Shown here: positions 17,939-26,225 of the stretch, piece by piece
Layout: each line of letters starts with the position of its first letter
Position numbering within the stretch: the first letter of the stretch is position 1
Assembly (NCBI GenBank): GCA_964550895.1
Contig: CAZKAP010000009.1
Location: 1-64,000 of the forward strand
Length of the DNA: 64,000 bases
From: CAZKAP01 sp964550895
GTDB lineage: Bacteria; Bacteroidota; Bacteroidia; Flavobacteriales; Flavobacteriaceae
Direction of reading: 5' to 3'
Position numbers and translations under genes: made by a program
The notes under the pieces: model-generated
Told to the model about the DNA's origin: nothing
The model's database searches: none
What the model saw: the letters and a program-made list of their open reading frames with translations, nothing else

Positions 17939-19768
17939 TCAAAAATTTAAAGTAAGTTGACTGGTGAGGTTCCGGCCGGGCATGGGCCTGAATGCCACCC
18001 ATTCATAGTACTGGTTGTAAAGGTTACGCAGCTGTAGCCCCAGCGTATATCGAACCGTTCCTTGAATATCCGGATTCCAGTAGAGGCCCGCATCGAAACG
18101 GATCCAGGGTTCGAGCGGAGTCGCCCCGTTCGTGCGTACCGATCCGGTATACACCTGCCTCAGGAATAGCCTGAGACTCCGGTACCTCCAATCCAGCCTG
18201 AACCTGGCCTGATGTCTGGGCGTATAGGCCATTTGCTCTCCGGTCGAGCGGTCTATGGATCGGATAAGGCCGTAGCGCGCGGTAGCTGACAACCCATTTT
18301 TGTCCCGATGAATCAGACGACCGGTCAGCGAGGTCTCCCACCCCTGTATCCAAACCCGGTCGGTATTGACGGGTGACCAGATCTCCGGATCTGCTCCGGG
18401 CAGCCAGCGGATCAGATCCCTGCTCCGAATCCAGTACAACTGGGATTCCCAGGTGACACGTTTCGAGGACCCGAGCAGGCCGGCCTCCCACTGCACGGAA
18501 CGCTCCGGTCTGAGATTTGGGTTTCCTCCCGGAACCCAGTAGAGGTCATTCAGCGAGGGAATACGAAAGTTTCGGGAAAAATTTCCCTTGAGGCTCCAGC
18601 CCGGTGCAATCCTTTGCTGTCCCTGAACCGCAAAAAGAAGCGGTCCGTTGAATTCGCTGGTCCAGTCCTTTCTCAGGCTAGCGCTCAGTCTGGTGCCCCT
18701 TCGTTCAAACCGGAGCAGGGAACTCAGTGCCACGTCCAGGCGTCCCCTGCCTGCAATATTCAGGCCCCGGGCGCTGAGTTGCTGCCCTTGCAAAAAATGC
18801 TGCCAGGTCCAGCCTTTGCCCCACTCCAGTGTGCCTTCATACCGTCCGAGAAGGGTGTGCACCCGACCGTCACCGGTTGAGACTCCCGAATCCGACATCC
18901 AAAAGGTGTATTCTTCGTACAGGTGGGCGAGCCTGAGTACCGTTTCATAGCGATCGCCCCCGGAATCCAAACTGAGCTGGGTGCGCGAGAAGGCGTCCTT
19001 GTACCGGCTATTGCTGGGCGCGAGTAAGGTTCCGCTCAGTTGCCGGTCGCCGATATTTCCCATGTGATAGACGTTCAGGGTGGTAGTTCGGCTGAGCTGA
19101 TGTCCGGCATTCAGGTTCCAGGTAAATGACTTGTAGCCTCCGTTTTCATTCCTGAGATCCGTATGGACTATGGGGTAGTCGTTATCGGAATCCTGAGCGG
19201 TAATTCCCCAGCGAAGTTTCCACTTGCTTCCTCCCCCGTTCTGGCGAAAAGCGATCAGGCGCGTATCGTAGCTCCCGTAGGAAATATCGAACCGCTGCTC
19301 CCATGGGGTATCAAATGCAGGGCTGTTCTCAAGGTGCAGGCTTCCTCCGATGGCACCACTTCCGAACAGGACGCTACCTCCTCCCATTCGCAAAACCCAG
19401 CGATCTCCGGGCTGCCACAACCAATTGTTCAGGTCGACCTGCCCGGTAAGGGGAGAATTGACGTTGATCCCGTTCCAGATGATCGAAGTTTGGCCGGCGG
19501 TAGTACCCCTCAGACTTGGCGAGGCAACCATACCCCTGCCATTCTCTCGAACGAACGCCAGGGTCTCATCGGAAAGGGTTGCAGCCAGTACAGGCCGCAA
19601 TGGCTGAAGGGTGTCGGAAAGAATCCGCATGCGATAACCATCCGAAAAACGAGAGAGTCTTCGGTCCGTCAGTACGACTTCCTCCAAAGGAATCGTACCC
19701 TGAGCACAGAGTAAGAGGGGAACCAACCATAGGATGGCTCCTGCAATAGTTTGCCTTAACATGATCAC
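17939..19768 (-). CDS. btuB: BtuB-like TonB-dependent cobalamin receptor
   Basis: A 609-residue outer-membrane receptor. A signal peptide ending ALCAQG is followed by a plug domain (VLTDRRLSRF as a weak TonB box, GTTAGQTSIIWNGINVNSPLTGQVDLN) and a 22-strand barrel ending with the aromatic tail RNLTSQLTLNF. It should carry cobalamin or a related corrinoid across the outer membrane using TonB energy. The substrate is set by the cobalamin riboswitch just upstream (19801-20023). It is slightly smaller than enteric BtuB plus extensions but in the normal range. The propeller lipoprotein follows in the same transcript. Confidence 0.88.
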   Translation of the reverse strand: MIMLRQTIAGAILWLVPLLLCAQGTIPLEEVVLTDRRLSRFSDGYRMRILSDTLQPLRPVLAATLSDETLAFVRENGRGMVASPSLRGTTAGQTSIIWNGINVNSPLTGQVDLNNWLWQPGDRWVLRMGGGSVLFGSGAIGGSLHLENSPAFDTPWEQRFDISYGSYDTRLIAFRQNGGGSKWKLRWGITAQDSDNDYPIVHTDLRNENGGYKSFTWNLNAGHQLSRTTTLNVYHMGNIGDRQLSGTLLAPSNSRYKDAFSRTQLSLDSGGDRYETVLRLAHLYEEYTFWMSDSGVSTGDGRVHTLLGRYEGTLEWGKGWTWQHFLQGQQLSARGLNIAGRGRLDVALSSLLRFERRGTRLSASLRKDWTSEFNGPLLFAVQGQQRIAPGWSLKGNFSRNFRIPSLNDLYWVPGGNPNLRPERSVQWEAGLLGSSKRVTWESQLYWIRSRDLIRWLPGADPEIWSPVNTDRVWIQGWETSLTGRLIHRDKNGLSATARYGLIRSIDRSTGEQMAYTPRHQARFRLDWRYRSLRLFLRQVYTGSVRTNGATPLEPWIRFDAGLYWNPDIQGTVRYTLGLQLRNLYNQYYEWVAFRPMPGRNLTSQLTLNF

Positions 19769-19800
19769 CTACTTTTATCCCGAAAGCAACAGGGTTTTTA

Positions 19801-20023
19801 AAACAGGCAGGTCTCCTGGCTTACCTCATTCACAGGCACCTTCCCATCCGAGTTCGAAGCTCAGGACAGTGGTAACTCAGCAAGTGAACTTCCCATTGAA
19901 GGCGGCAGGCCTCGCGCTAGGATAAGGCTTACAGTTGCGGGAACAGCTCCGGTCTTACACCGGATTCCCTTTTCATTCCCCTGACCACCTGGCTGCATAG
20001 CGGGCGACAAGGGAAACCTGTTT
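19801..20023 (-). ncRNA. Cobalamin riboswitch
   Basis: Read on the minus strand, the stretch holds the conserved core AAAAGGGAATCCGGTG...GACCGGAGCTGTTCCCGCAACTGTAAG (plus-strand 19929-19973) and ends with the B12 box AGCCAGGAGACCTGCC (19805-19821). The closing helix is AAACAGG (from 20023) with CCTGTTT (to 19801). It lies 32 bases before the btuB-like start, so it can hide or release the start region. Binding of adenosyl- or aquocobalamin would turn the operon off. Confidence 0.95.
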
Positions 20024-20208
20024 CACGAGTAAAGGTAACGCATAATCCCGGGGTTGCGGGGAGTTTGGGGAATTCATTTCGGCATCAGTTAGCCAATCGA
20101 CAGGGGTGTTGCCCACCTGCTAAAATGCCCGGACGATCCGTAGAAATTCATCGAAATATTCACCCGATATAACGCGACTTTTCATAGCTTCACATCGTAT
20201 ACTTCGCT

Positions 20209-20916
20209 ATGGAAGCCTACCTGAATCAAACCGAATGGGCATTGCTCATATCCTTGCTTATGCTGGTCTTCTTCATGACCGCCTTTTTCTTGAGTTCGTC
20301 CCGGCGGGCCGGGAAGGTCAGGACGCTTCGTCTCCCGCCGGAGGAGGACGAGAGCTCCGCAAGGGATGAATTCGATCAGTACGAAACCTGTACCCATTGG
20401 ATCAGCCTCCGAAATGCCGGGGCATTAAGCCCGGATGGACAGCATGGCAGCCGCTTCCTGAGCAGAGCTTCCCTGCCGCAGGAAATTCAGGATCTTATGC
20501 AGCAGATCGGATTTGAAATCACCGTTCGGGAAATTGGTATAAAACCCGAGAGGCACGTTCGCCTGGAAATCAAGGTTAACGATAGGGGATATTTCGAGCT
20601 GGGAAGGCGCAAGGGCCCGGGGCCTTTTGAATACACCCTACCCCGGGTTACTCATAGTGAAGTGGCACTCTACGTATGGCAGCCCTTCGTTAACCTAAAT
20701 AAGGAACAGGTCTACCATCAGATCCGGTTCGGCCGCCTTAAGGATGCCGGAGCATGGAGGATCGTCTTCGAACTGCAGTCCATCACCGATCAGTTTGCCC
20801 ACCTGGACTACGAGATGTACGGGGAACGACTGAATGACGATTTGCCGGCCCAGGTCGATCTGGGGACCTTACCGACCCCGCCCCTTCCCGATCAGGGGTT
20901 GAGCGGTGAAAATTGA
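20209..20916 (+). CDS. Membrane-anchored protein of unknown function
   Basis: A 235-residue protein with one membrane helix at about residues 10-30 (WALLISLLMLVFFMTAFFL) and a soluble remainder. The start is ATG 20209 (MEAYLNQTEW). The soluble part is mixed, with segments such as RHVRLEIKVNDRGYFELGRR and VYHQIRFGRLKDAGAWRIVF, and a proline-rich end (LPTPPLPDQG). I do not recognise the family. It converges with chrA 18 bases away and stands beyond the riboswitch, divergent from btuB. Frame length and codon use support a real gene. Confidence 0.65.
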   Translation: MEAYLNQTEWALLISLLMLVFFMTAFFLSSSRRAGKVRTLRLPPEEDESSARDEFDQYETCTHWISLRNAGALSPDGQHGSRFLSRASLPQEIQDLMQQIGFEITVREIGIKPERHVRLEIKVNDRGYFELGRRKGPGPFEYTLPRVTHSEVALYVWQPFVNLNKEQVYHQIRFGRLKDAGAWRIVFELQSITDQFAHLDYEMYGERLNDDLPAQVDLGTLPTPPLPDQGLSGEN

Positions 20917-20934
20917 TAAAAAGAGTCGGGCAGC

Positions 20935-22071
20935 CTAAATCAAATGCAACAGATACCCCAACAGGGACCCTAAAACCACTACCCAGACCGGATTTGCCTT
21001 ACGGTATCCGAACACCCATGCAAAGCTCAACAGGGCGATAAGAAGTGTGCGCCACTCGACTATGGCCTCGGACGAAAGCTCAACCAGCACGGCGGCCATA
21101 ACGGACACGGCGGCCACGTTTACGCTATCCAGGAAGTAGCTCATAAAACGAGATTGCCTGAGCCTGGGGATCAGAGGATTTAAAAGGGAGACGAATACGA
21201 ATGAAGGAAGGAATATCCCCAGGGTAGCTGCAACGGCTCCCCAGGGGCCAGCGAGTTGGTATCCGATAAAGGTCGAGGTGGACAATACGGGTCCTGGGGT
21301 GAATTGTCCCACCGCTATGGCATCCAACAATTCGGTTCGGGTAAGCCAGCCCCGGGCCACCAGCTCCGCATCCAGATAGGCGAAAAGTACGTATCCGCTG
21401 CCGTACAAAACAGCTCCTACCTTGAGAAACGACCAGAACACCTGTGGAACGCTTATCGGGCTTCGAGCCAAATCACTGATTATGAGAAACACAGGGGCCA
21501 GGGATTTTAGGGAGGAACGAATGGGATCCCTGTAGAAGAAGAAGGCCGCACCGGCTAATCCCGATCCTAACAGCAGTAGCACTTCGTTGGCGCCACTCAG
21601 GCTGATAAACAGAATGAGTATGGCCATAACCATGAGTTCCGAATTCTTCAATGCCTTTCGTCCCAGTTTAACGATCGCCGAAGTGATGATCGCCAGAACA
21701 GCAGGCTGAATACCGTAAATAAAGGGTTGCACTTCTGGCAAATTTCCATAGCTCACGTACAGCCAGGCGAGAAAACCCGTAATGACCACGGAGGGTAAAA
21801 TAAATGAAAGCCCGGCTACCACCAGCCCGGGAAATCCACCGCGTTCCTTCCCGCAATGCATGGTGAGTTCCGTGGAGTTGGGGCCGGGAATCAGATTAGT
21901 CGCGCCTATCAAATCCAGGAAATGCTGGTGATCGATCCACTTACGACGCTCCACCACCTCCTGCTCCATCATAGCGATATGGGCTGCCGGACCGCCAAAA
22001 GCGAAACAACCCAGTTTAAAGAAAACCAGTGCGATTTCCTTAAGGCGTTCTGACGGGTGCATCGTTTTCAT
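20935..22071 (-). CDS. chrA: Chromate transporter, two-domain ChrA
   Basis: A 378-residue inner-membrane protein with two CHR domains in tandem. The first has FFKLGCFAFGGPAAHIAMME and NLIPGPNSTE; the second has FLKVGAVLYGSGYVLFAYLD and QFTPGPVLSTSTFIGY. The paired FGGP/GPG and YGSG/TPGP motifs are the family signature. It exports chromate or a related oxyanion with the proton motive force. I chose ATG 22071; the 28-codon extension to 22155 is polar and unlike the family. No chromate-linked regulator or ChrB is next to it, so its true substrate is open. Confidence 0.88.
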   Translation of the reverse strand: MKTMHPSERLKEIALVFFKLGCFAFGGPAAHIAMMEQEVVERRKWIDHQHFLDLIGATNLIPGPNSTELTMHCGKERGGFPGLVVAGLSFILPSVVITGFLAWLYVSYGNLPEVQPFIYGIQPAVLAIITSAIVKLGRKALKNSELMVMAILILFISLSGANEVLLLLGSGLAGAAFFFYRDPIRSSLKSLAPVFLIISDLARSPISVPQVFWSFLKVGAVLYGSGYVLFAYLDAELVARGWLTRTELLDAIAVGQFTPGPVLSTSTFIGYQLAGPWGAVAATLGIFLPSFVFVSLLNPLIPRLRQSRFMSYFLDSVNVAAVSVMAAVLVELSSEAIVEWRTLLIALLSFAWVFGYRKANPVWVVVLGSLLGYLLHLI

Positions 22072-22406
22072 GTCGTCGGGTTGGGTTGCAAATTTCTGGG
22101 TTTTTATTAAACTTGACGCACGTAGTCCATTATTCGTTTTTCCAGGGTCGCACACGAAGCCGGCGGCCGTTACGCCGGGGGCACTTCAACAGTCTAAAGA
22201 ATACTTCCGAACACAGGTTTTACTTATAAATTATTCTCAGGAGAAACCGCCAATCACATCCGAAAAGGGCTTCCCGGGATAAGGAAGAAGAAAGGAGAGC
22301 CCAATCGGAATGAATCGGATTCCAAAACGAAGGATTCTGGAACAGGGATTTATCCGGGGAACTTAAAAGTCAGTAACTTAACCGTATCATAAATCGCTAT
22401 CGGAGT
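22072..22406. other. Intergenic region between chrA and the VOC gene
   Basis: These 335 bases separate two divergent genes and should hold both promoters. I see no convincing TAnnTTTG element, hairpin, repeat or small reading frame. Confidence 0.5.
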
Positions 22407-22772
22407 ATGGAACGCATCATGCATGCCGCCACGGTAATACCGGTTACGGATATGTTTGCCTCCCTGGACTTTTACTGCAATACGCTCGGATTCCATCAGA
22501 ATTTCCTTTGGAAAGACCCGCCCGAGTACGCGGTACTCAAGAGAGGCGAAACCAGCATCCATCTGACCTTGATACCCGATTACCAGCCGCCGAAAAAGCG
22601 CCTGGGATGCATCTATATATTCGTTAATCAGGTTGAAGAACTGCACAGGGAATTCGTTGAAAAGGGTGTACGCATCACGGCTCAACTGGATGAGCAGGAG
22701 TATCATATGAAAGACTTCGACCTCACCGATCCGGACGGCAATATCCTCATCTTTGGAGAGAGCAGTATCTGA
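22407..22772 (+). CDS. VOC (glyoxalase/bleomycin resistance) family protein
   Basis: A 121-residue protein of the vicinal oxygen chelate fold. The two beta-alpha-beta-beta-beta modules start with ATVIPVTDMFASLDFYCNTLGF and GCIYIFVNQVEELHREFVEKG and end with DFDLTDPDGNILIFGE, which holds the usual final glutamate metal ligand. Members include glyoxalases, dioxygenases and binding proteins for bleomycin-like drugs. The specific role cannot be told. No neighbouring gene suggests a pathway. Confidence 0.85.
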   Translation: MERIMHAATVIPVTDMFASLDFYCNTLGFHQNFLWKDPPEYAVLKRGETSIHLTLIPDYQPPKKRLGCIYIFVNQVEELHREFVEKGVRITAQLDEQEYHMKDFDLTDPDGNILIFGESSI

Positions 22773-22796
22773 ACAGGCCGTGACCCGAAACTACAG

Positions 22797-23927
22797 CTAC
22801 ATATTCAGGTCGAATACTTCCCAGGCCGGAAGCGCCCGGCCCTCGAAATCGAAGAGGGCATTGTTCTCCCAGGGAGACCCGTCAGGAGCGGCTGAGCCCT
22901 TGAATGCCACCCACTCCGGAGACCAGTAGCAAAAACCCTTACCGCGGGTCGTGCTTCGGGTGATTTCCCGGACCTCCAGCAGAAAATTGCGTTGTCCCTG
23001 AGCGGTGGCAGGAAACTGCGGCAGGAAGAGCTGAGACTCCAGGCCGATGATGTTGTTGGTAAAGTCATTAAACCCCAGGGTAAAGGGATAGGCCGTTTCA
23101 GCCAGAATCACTTCCTTTTCGTTTTCCGCACCCAGATTCTCCAGTACGGACTGCAGGGTCCCCAGACTTCGACCATGCCACCACGGATAGTAGGAAACGC
23201 CAATCAGGTCGTAGTCGATGGAGGCCACCTCACTAAAAAAGGCCGATGCTCCATCCAGGCCCGCATAGTGCAGCATGATTCGGGTATTGGAATCTGCGGC
23301 ACGTACCGCCGTTGATGCGGTCTGAAGCAGCTGGAGGAACTGATCCTTGCGGTCGAAGCGATCCCCGGCCGGCAACAGTATGCCCGGATTGATCTCATTT
23401 CCGATCTGATAGATATCCGGCTCCAATTCCCGGATGACCTCAAAGGTGTAGCGGGCGACCTCGTCCTTCAGGGACTCGAAATCCAATCCCGCCCAGGCCG
23501 CGGGGGGTTCCTGTGTTCCCGGATCAGCCCAGCTATCCGAATAATGAGCGGTTATCCAGACCCGGTATCCATGGGATTTCAACCGGGCGGTGAACGCCCT
23601 GACTTCGGCCAGCCCGCTGCGACCGGATTCCGGATTGACCCACAGTCTCAGGCGGACGGTATTTACCCCCTGCTCCTTCATGAAATCCAGCAAGGGTGCG
23701 GTCGTGCCCGCAGGGTTCCTATAGTTAAAGCCCGATGCCTCGATTTCCGGGTAAAAGGAGACATCGACCGCCGACACGAAAGCGGGAAGGAATCCTGTCG
23801 ACGTTTCGTCGGTTTGTACGCTAAGGGCGGGATCTTTGCCGCAGGATGGCAGTAGCAGGAATAGTAGGATGGATCCCAGGCTCAGGCTTCTCATGAATCG
23901 CGAAATAATAAAACGGAAAATACTCAT
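22797..23927 (-). CDS. GH53 arabinogalactan endo-beta-1,4-galactanase lipoprotein
   Basis: A 376-residue lipoprotein (signal ending LFLLLPSC) with a GH53 TIM barrel. Characteristic segments are GVNTVRLRLWVNP, GYRVWITAHYSDSWADPG, the acid/base in YQIGNEINPGILLP and the nucleophile in VILAETAYPFT. It cuts beta-1,4-galactan side chains of pectin or related algal or plant galactans and is probably displayed on the cell surface. Nearby galactose mutarotase (30650) and a sodium/sugar symporter (26226) fit use of the released sugar. No SusC/SusD pair accompanies it. Confidence 0.9.
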   Translation of the reverse strand: MSIFRFIISRFMRSLSLGSILLFLLLPSCGKDPALSVQTDETSTGFLPAFVSAVDVSFYPEIEASGFNYRNPAGTTAPLLDFMKEQGVNTVRLRLWVNPESGRSGLAEVRAFTARLKSHGYRVWITAHYSDSWADPGTQEPPAAWAGLDFESLKDEVARYTFEVIRELEPDIYQIGNEINPGILLPAGDRFDRKDQFLQLLQTASTAVRAADSNTRIMLHYAGLDGASAFFSEVASIDYDLIGVSYYPWWHGRSLGTLQSVLENLGAENEKEVILAETAYPFTLGFNDFTNNIIGLESQLFLPQFPATAQGQRNFLLEVREITRSTTRGKGFCYWSPEWVAFKGSAAPDGSPWENNALFDFEGRALPAWEVFDLNM

Positions 23928-23963
23928 TATTCTCCGGTAAATCGCGGGGCCACTCCCGGAACC

Positions 23964-24521
23964 TTAAATCAGACCACCCTCTATGGCGAAACGGATCAGC
24001 TGAGCGGTATTCTTGGTGTTGGTCTTCTGCAGGATCTTCCGCCTATAAGTATCGACCGTGTTCTTGGCAATGTACAGTTTTTCAGCTATTTCTTCGCTGT
24101 TGGCTCCATTGGACAATAGCCTGATGATGTTCCTTTCATTATCGTTCAGATCGATGCATTTCTGTGCGTGAAACCTTCGGAAACACTGCCGGAGCTCATC
24201 CTGTTTGATCGGTTTCAGCAGATAATCGAATGCACCTGCACGAAAGGCGTCTATAGCGTATTGTTGATGTGCCGATATCATGATGATGCCACCCCTAAAA
24301 CCTCGCGATATGATATCCCTGGCCAGCTCTATTCCTGAAGTCCCGGGCATTTCCACATCTAAACAAACCACATCCGGGTTACTTTTCAGCACCCCTTCAA
24401 GGCCTTCTTCGACACCGGAATACTGCCCAATAAGTTCCAGGTCTTCTTCAAGATTGATCAACATTTTAAGGCGATTCAGTGCCCTAGGCTCATCGTCTAT
24501 GGCAATGATTTGGAGCTTCAT
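23964..24521 (-). CDS. Response regulator with receiver and LuxR-type DNA-binding domain
   Basis: A 185-residue two-domain regulator. The receiver (residues 1-120) has the acidic pair IDDEP, the phospho-accepting aspartate in VVCLDVEMPGTSG, the switch residue in ISAHQQ and the lysine in LLKPI. A short linker leads to a LuxR-type HTH (ERNIIRLLSNGANSEEIAEK...TVDTYRRKILQK). The receiver looks like those of LytTR proteins but the output is LuxR-like. No kinase is adjacent, so it is an orphan within the window. It may control the sugar genes around it; this is only suggested by position. Confidence 0.9.
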   Translation of the reverse strand: MKLQIIAIDDEPRALNRLKMLINLEEDLELIGQYSGVEEGLEGVLKSNPDVVCLDVEMPGTSGIELARDIISRGFRGGIIMISAHQQYAIDAFRAGAFDYLLKPIKQDELRQCFRRFHAQKCIDLNDNERNIIRLLSNGANSEEIAEKLYIAKNTVDTYRRKILQKTNTKNTAQLIRFAIEGGLI

Positions 24522-24863
24522 ATTCCCAGCGTTCAGCGGCTTTAAAATATGAATTTAACACTTCTATACTCACATAATTGTTATGATTTATGAGTAAAAA
24601 AAATCTGATTAATCGGAATTTCCGGCCAATGGACAGAAAAGCTTAAAAATTATACCTGAATTATGGCAACCTGAGTTCGATCATTAGGTAATGAGGATAG
24701 TCCAGCCCGGGCAGCAGGAGGAAGAAGCCAATGGCGGGAAAAAGCGCTAGTGCAGCCGGTCGGAAGTATGGGGAAATACTGCGGAGCGTCATCTAAGGTC
24801 GGGTCTCGATTATCGCCCGGCAAAATAGTGGAATAGACTCAAAATTCACCGGTCTGCCTGGAA
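24522..24863. other. Intergenic region with one possible small gene
   Basis: This 342-base stretch lies between the response regulator and the DUF418 gene. It contains the small minus-strand reading frame listed separately; the part near 24530-24600 is AT-rich and probably holds the response-regulator promoter. Confidence 0.5.
24661..24792 (-). CDS. Possible 43-residue membrane miniprotein
   Basis: An ATG at 24792 opens a frame that ends with TAA at 24661-24663. The predicted peptide begins MTLRSISPYFRPAALAL and has one hydrophobic stretch (AALALFPAIGFFLLLPGL) followed by DYPHYLMIELRLP. A basic N-terminus and one helix fit a single-span small membrane protein. There is no obvious homology and no clear ribosome binding site, so it could be a chance frame or a remnant of a longer gene. 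Direction matches both neighbours. Confidence 0.35.
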   Translation of the reverse strand: MTLRSISPYFRPAALALFPAIGFFLLLPGLDYPHYLMIELRLP

Positions 24864-26150
24864 TTACCTTCGGAAAGTCTGCCGTTTCTTATACGTAAGC
24901 GACCGCCATACCCATTCAAGGGGTCCGAAATGAAAGTACCTGAGCCAAAGCGGGCTCGTTATGAGCTGCAGTATCCAAACGGAGAATACGACATAGTACA
25001 GTTCGTATCGCTCCAGCTGTCCGTAGAGCCCCCATCCGAAACCGTAGAATACAAAGGCGGCAATAACACTGTGCATGACGTAGTTGGTCAGTGCCATACG
25101 GCCCACTGCGGCCACCGCTTTTTGCAGGAAACTGAGCACCCTCCATCGCACCATGAGCATGACCGCGCCTATATGCCCCAGGGTGATAAGTAGCCTTCCG
25201 ACATGATAGGACTGGTGGGCACGGGCCTGCGCCAGGGAGTCCCAGTTTGCCTCAATTTCGATCAGCGATTCGTAATAATTAACCAGCACACCCAAACCGT
25301 AGCCCAACACGGTCATCAATAGGTAAAACCCGGTACTTCTTTGGTTTTGAAGGATACCCCATTTAAAGAAGGCCATGCCCAGGAGCATGAAAGAGAGCAG
25401 GTCCCAGGGATCATACCTATAGGTAAACTTGGACTGCATAAACCTATTCACGGGTATAAACGCCTTGAAAATTTCCCCATATGTACCGCTACTCTTCACC
25501 TTTACATCGCCGGCGATCTCTTCTTTGGGATGCTTTTCCAGCGCCTCCTGATAAGCTTCCCATGTGGTCTCCTGCTCCAAGTTGAGTTCTGTGCCCGTAT
25601 TCACGAGTTGCTCGAGGACCGGCCCCTCCTTGTAGATCCGATCCATTTCATAGTAATCGGCCACATCCAGGAATATACCAAAGGAAATGAGGACCATAGC
25701 CGCCGTCAACAGCCATTTGGGAGCGGTTTTTCGCAGGGGAAAAAGCAGAAAGCCGAAGAGGGCGTAACTGTAGAGAATCTCTCCCCACCAGAGCAGTACA
25801 TAGGCATGAATGAGTCCGAAAAGGAGGAGCCACATTACTCGTCGATAGTAGATATCGGCCGCGCCCAGGCTGGCATCCCGATTCTCCAGTTTATTAAGCA
25901 GAAGCACTGCGCTTGCCCCGTAGATCACCGTAAATAGTCCCCTCATGGTGCCCTCGAAGAAGAGGTTATTCATCATCCAAACCTGCAGGTTGCTTCCTTC
26001 GGAGCCGCCGGCTATGGTCGGGTCGGCATAGGCGAAAGGCAGGCCCATACCATGTATGTTCATCAATAGGATTCCCAGCAGGGCAAACCCGCGAATGACG
26101 TCCAGGGAGGTGATACGTTGTACCTCCTGAACAGGTTGATACCCCTTCAT
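24864..26150 (-). CDS. DUF418 membrane protein
   Basis: A 428-residue inner-membrane protein with about ten helices. It begins with the family entry RITSLDVIRGFALLGILLMN and has the C-terminal DUF418 domain with GRMALTNYVMHSVIAAFVFYG and GPLEWVWRSLTY at the end. Related proteins belong to the acyltransferase-3/YeiB group; no biochemical function is firmly known. It is preceded by the sodium/sugar symporter in the same direction, 75 bases away. Confidence 0.9.
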   Translation of the reverse strand: MKGYQPVQEVQRITSLDVIRGFALLGILLMNIHGMGLPFAYADPTIAGGSEGSNLQVWMMNNLFFEGTMRGLFTVIYGASAVLLLNKLENRDASLGAADIYYRRVMWLLLFGLIHAYVLLWWGEILYSYALFGFLLFPLRKTAPKWLLTAAMVLISFGIFLDVADYYEMDRIYKEGPVLEQLVNTGTELNLEQETTWEAYQEALEKHPKEEIAGDVKVKSSGTYGEIFKAFIPVNRFMQSKFTYRYDPWDLLSFMLLGMAFFKWGILQNQRSTGFYLLMTVLGYGLGVLVNYYESLIEIEANWDSLAQARAHQSYHVGRLLITLGHIGAVMLMVRWRVLSFLQKAVAAVGRMALTNYVMHSVIAAFVFYGFGWGLYGQLERYELYYVVFSVWILQLITSPLWLRYFHFGPLEWVWRSLTYKKRQTFRR

Positions 26151-26225
26151 AAGTGAGTGGTTAGGTGTTTAGCGAGCAGAAGGTAGGGAAAATCTACCCA
26201 ACCGGCTATTCTCCGAACCTCCGGG

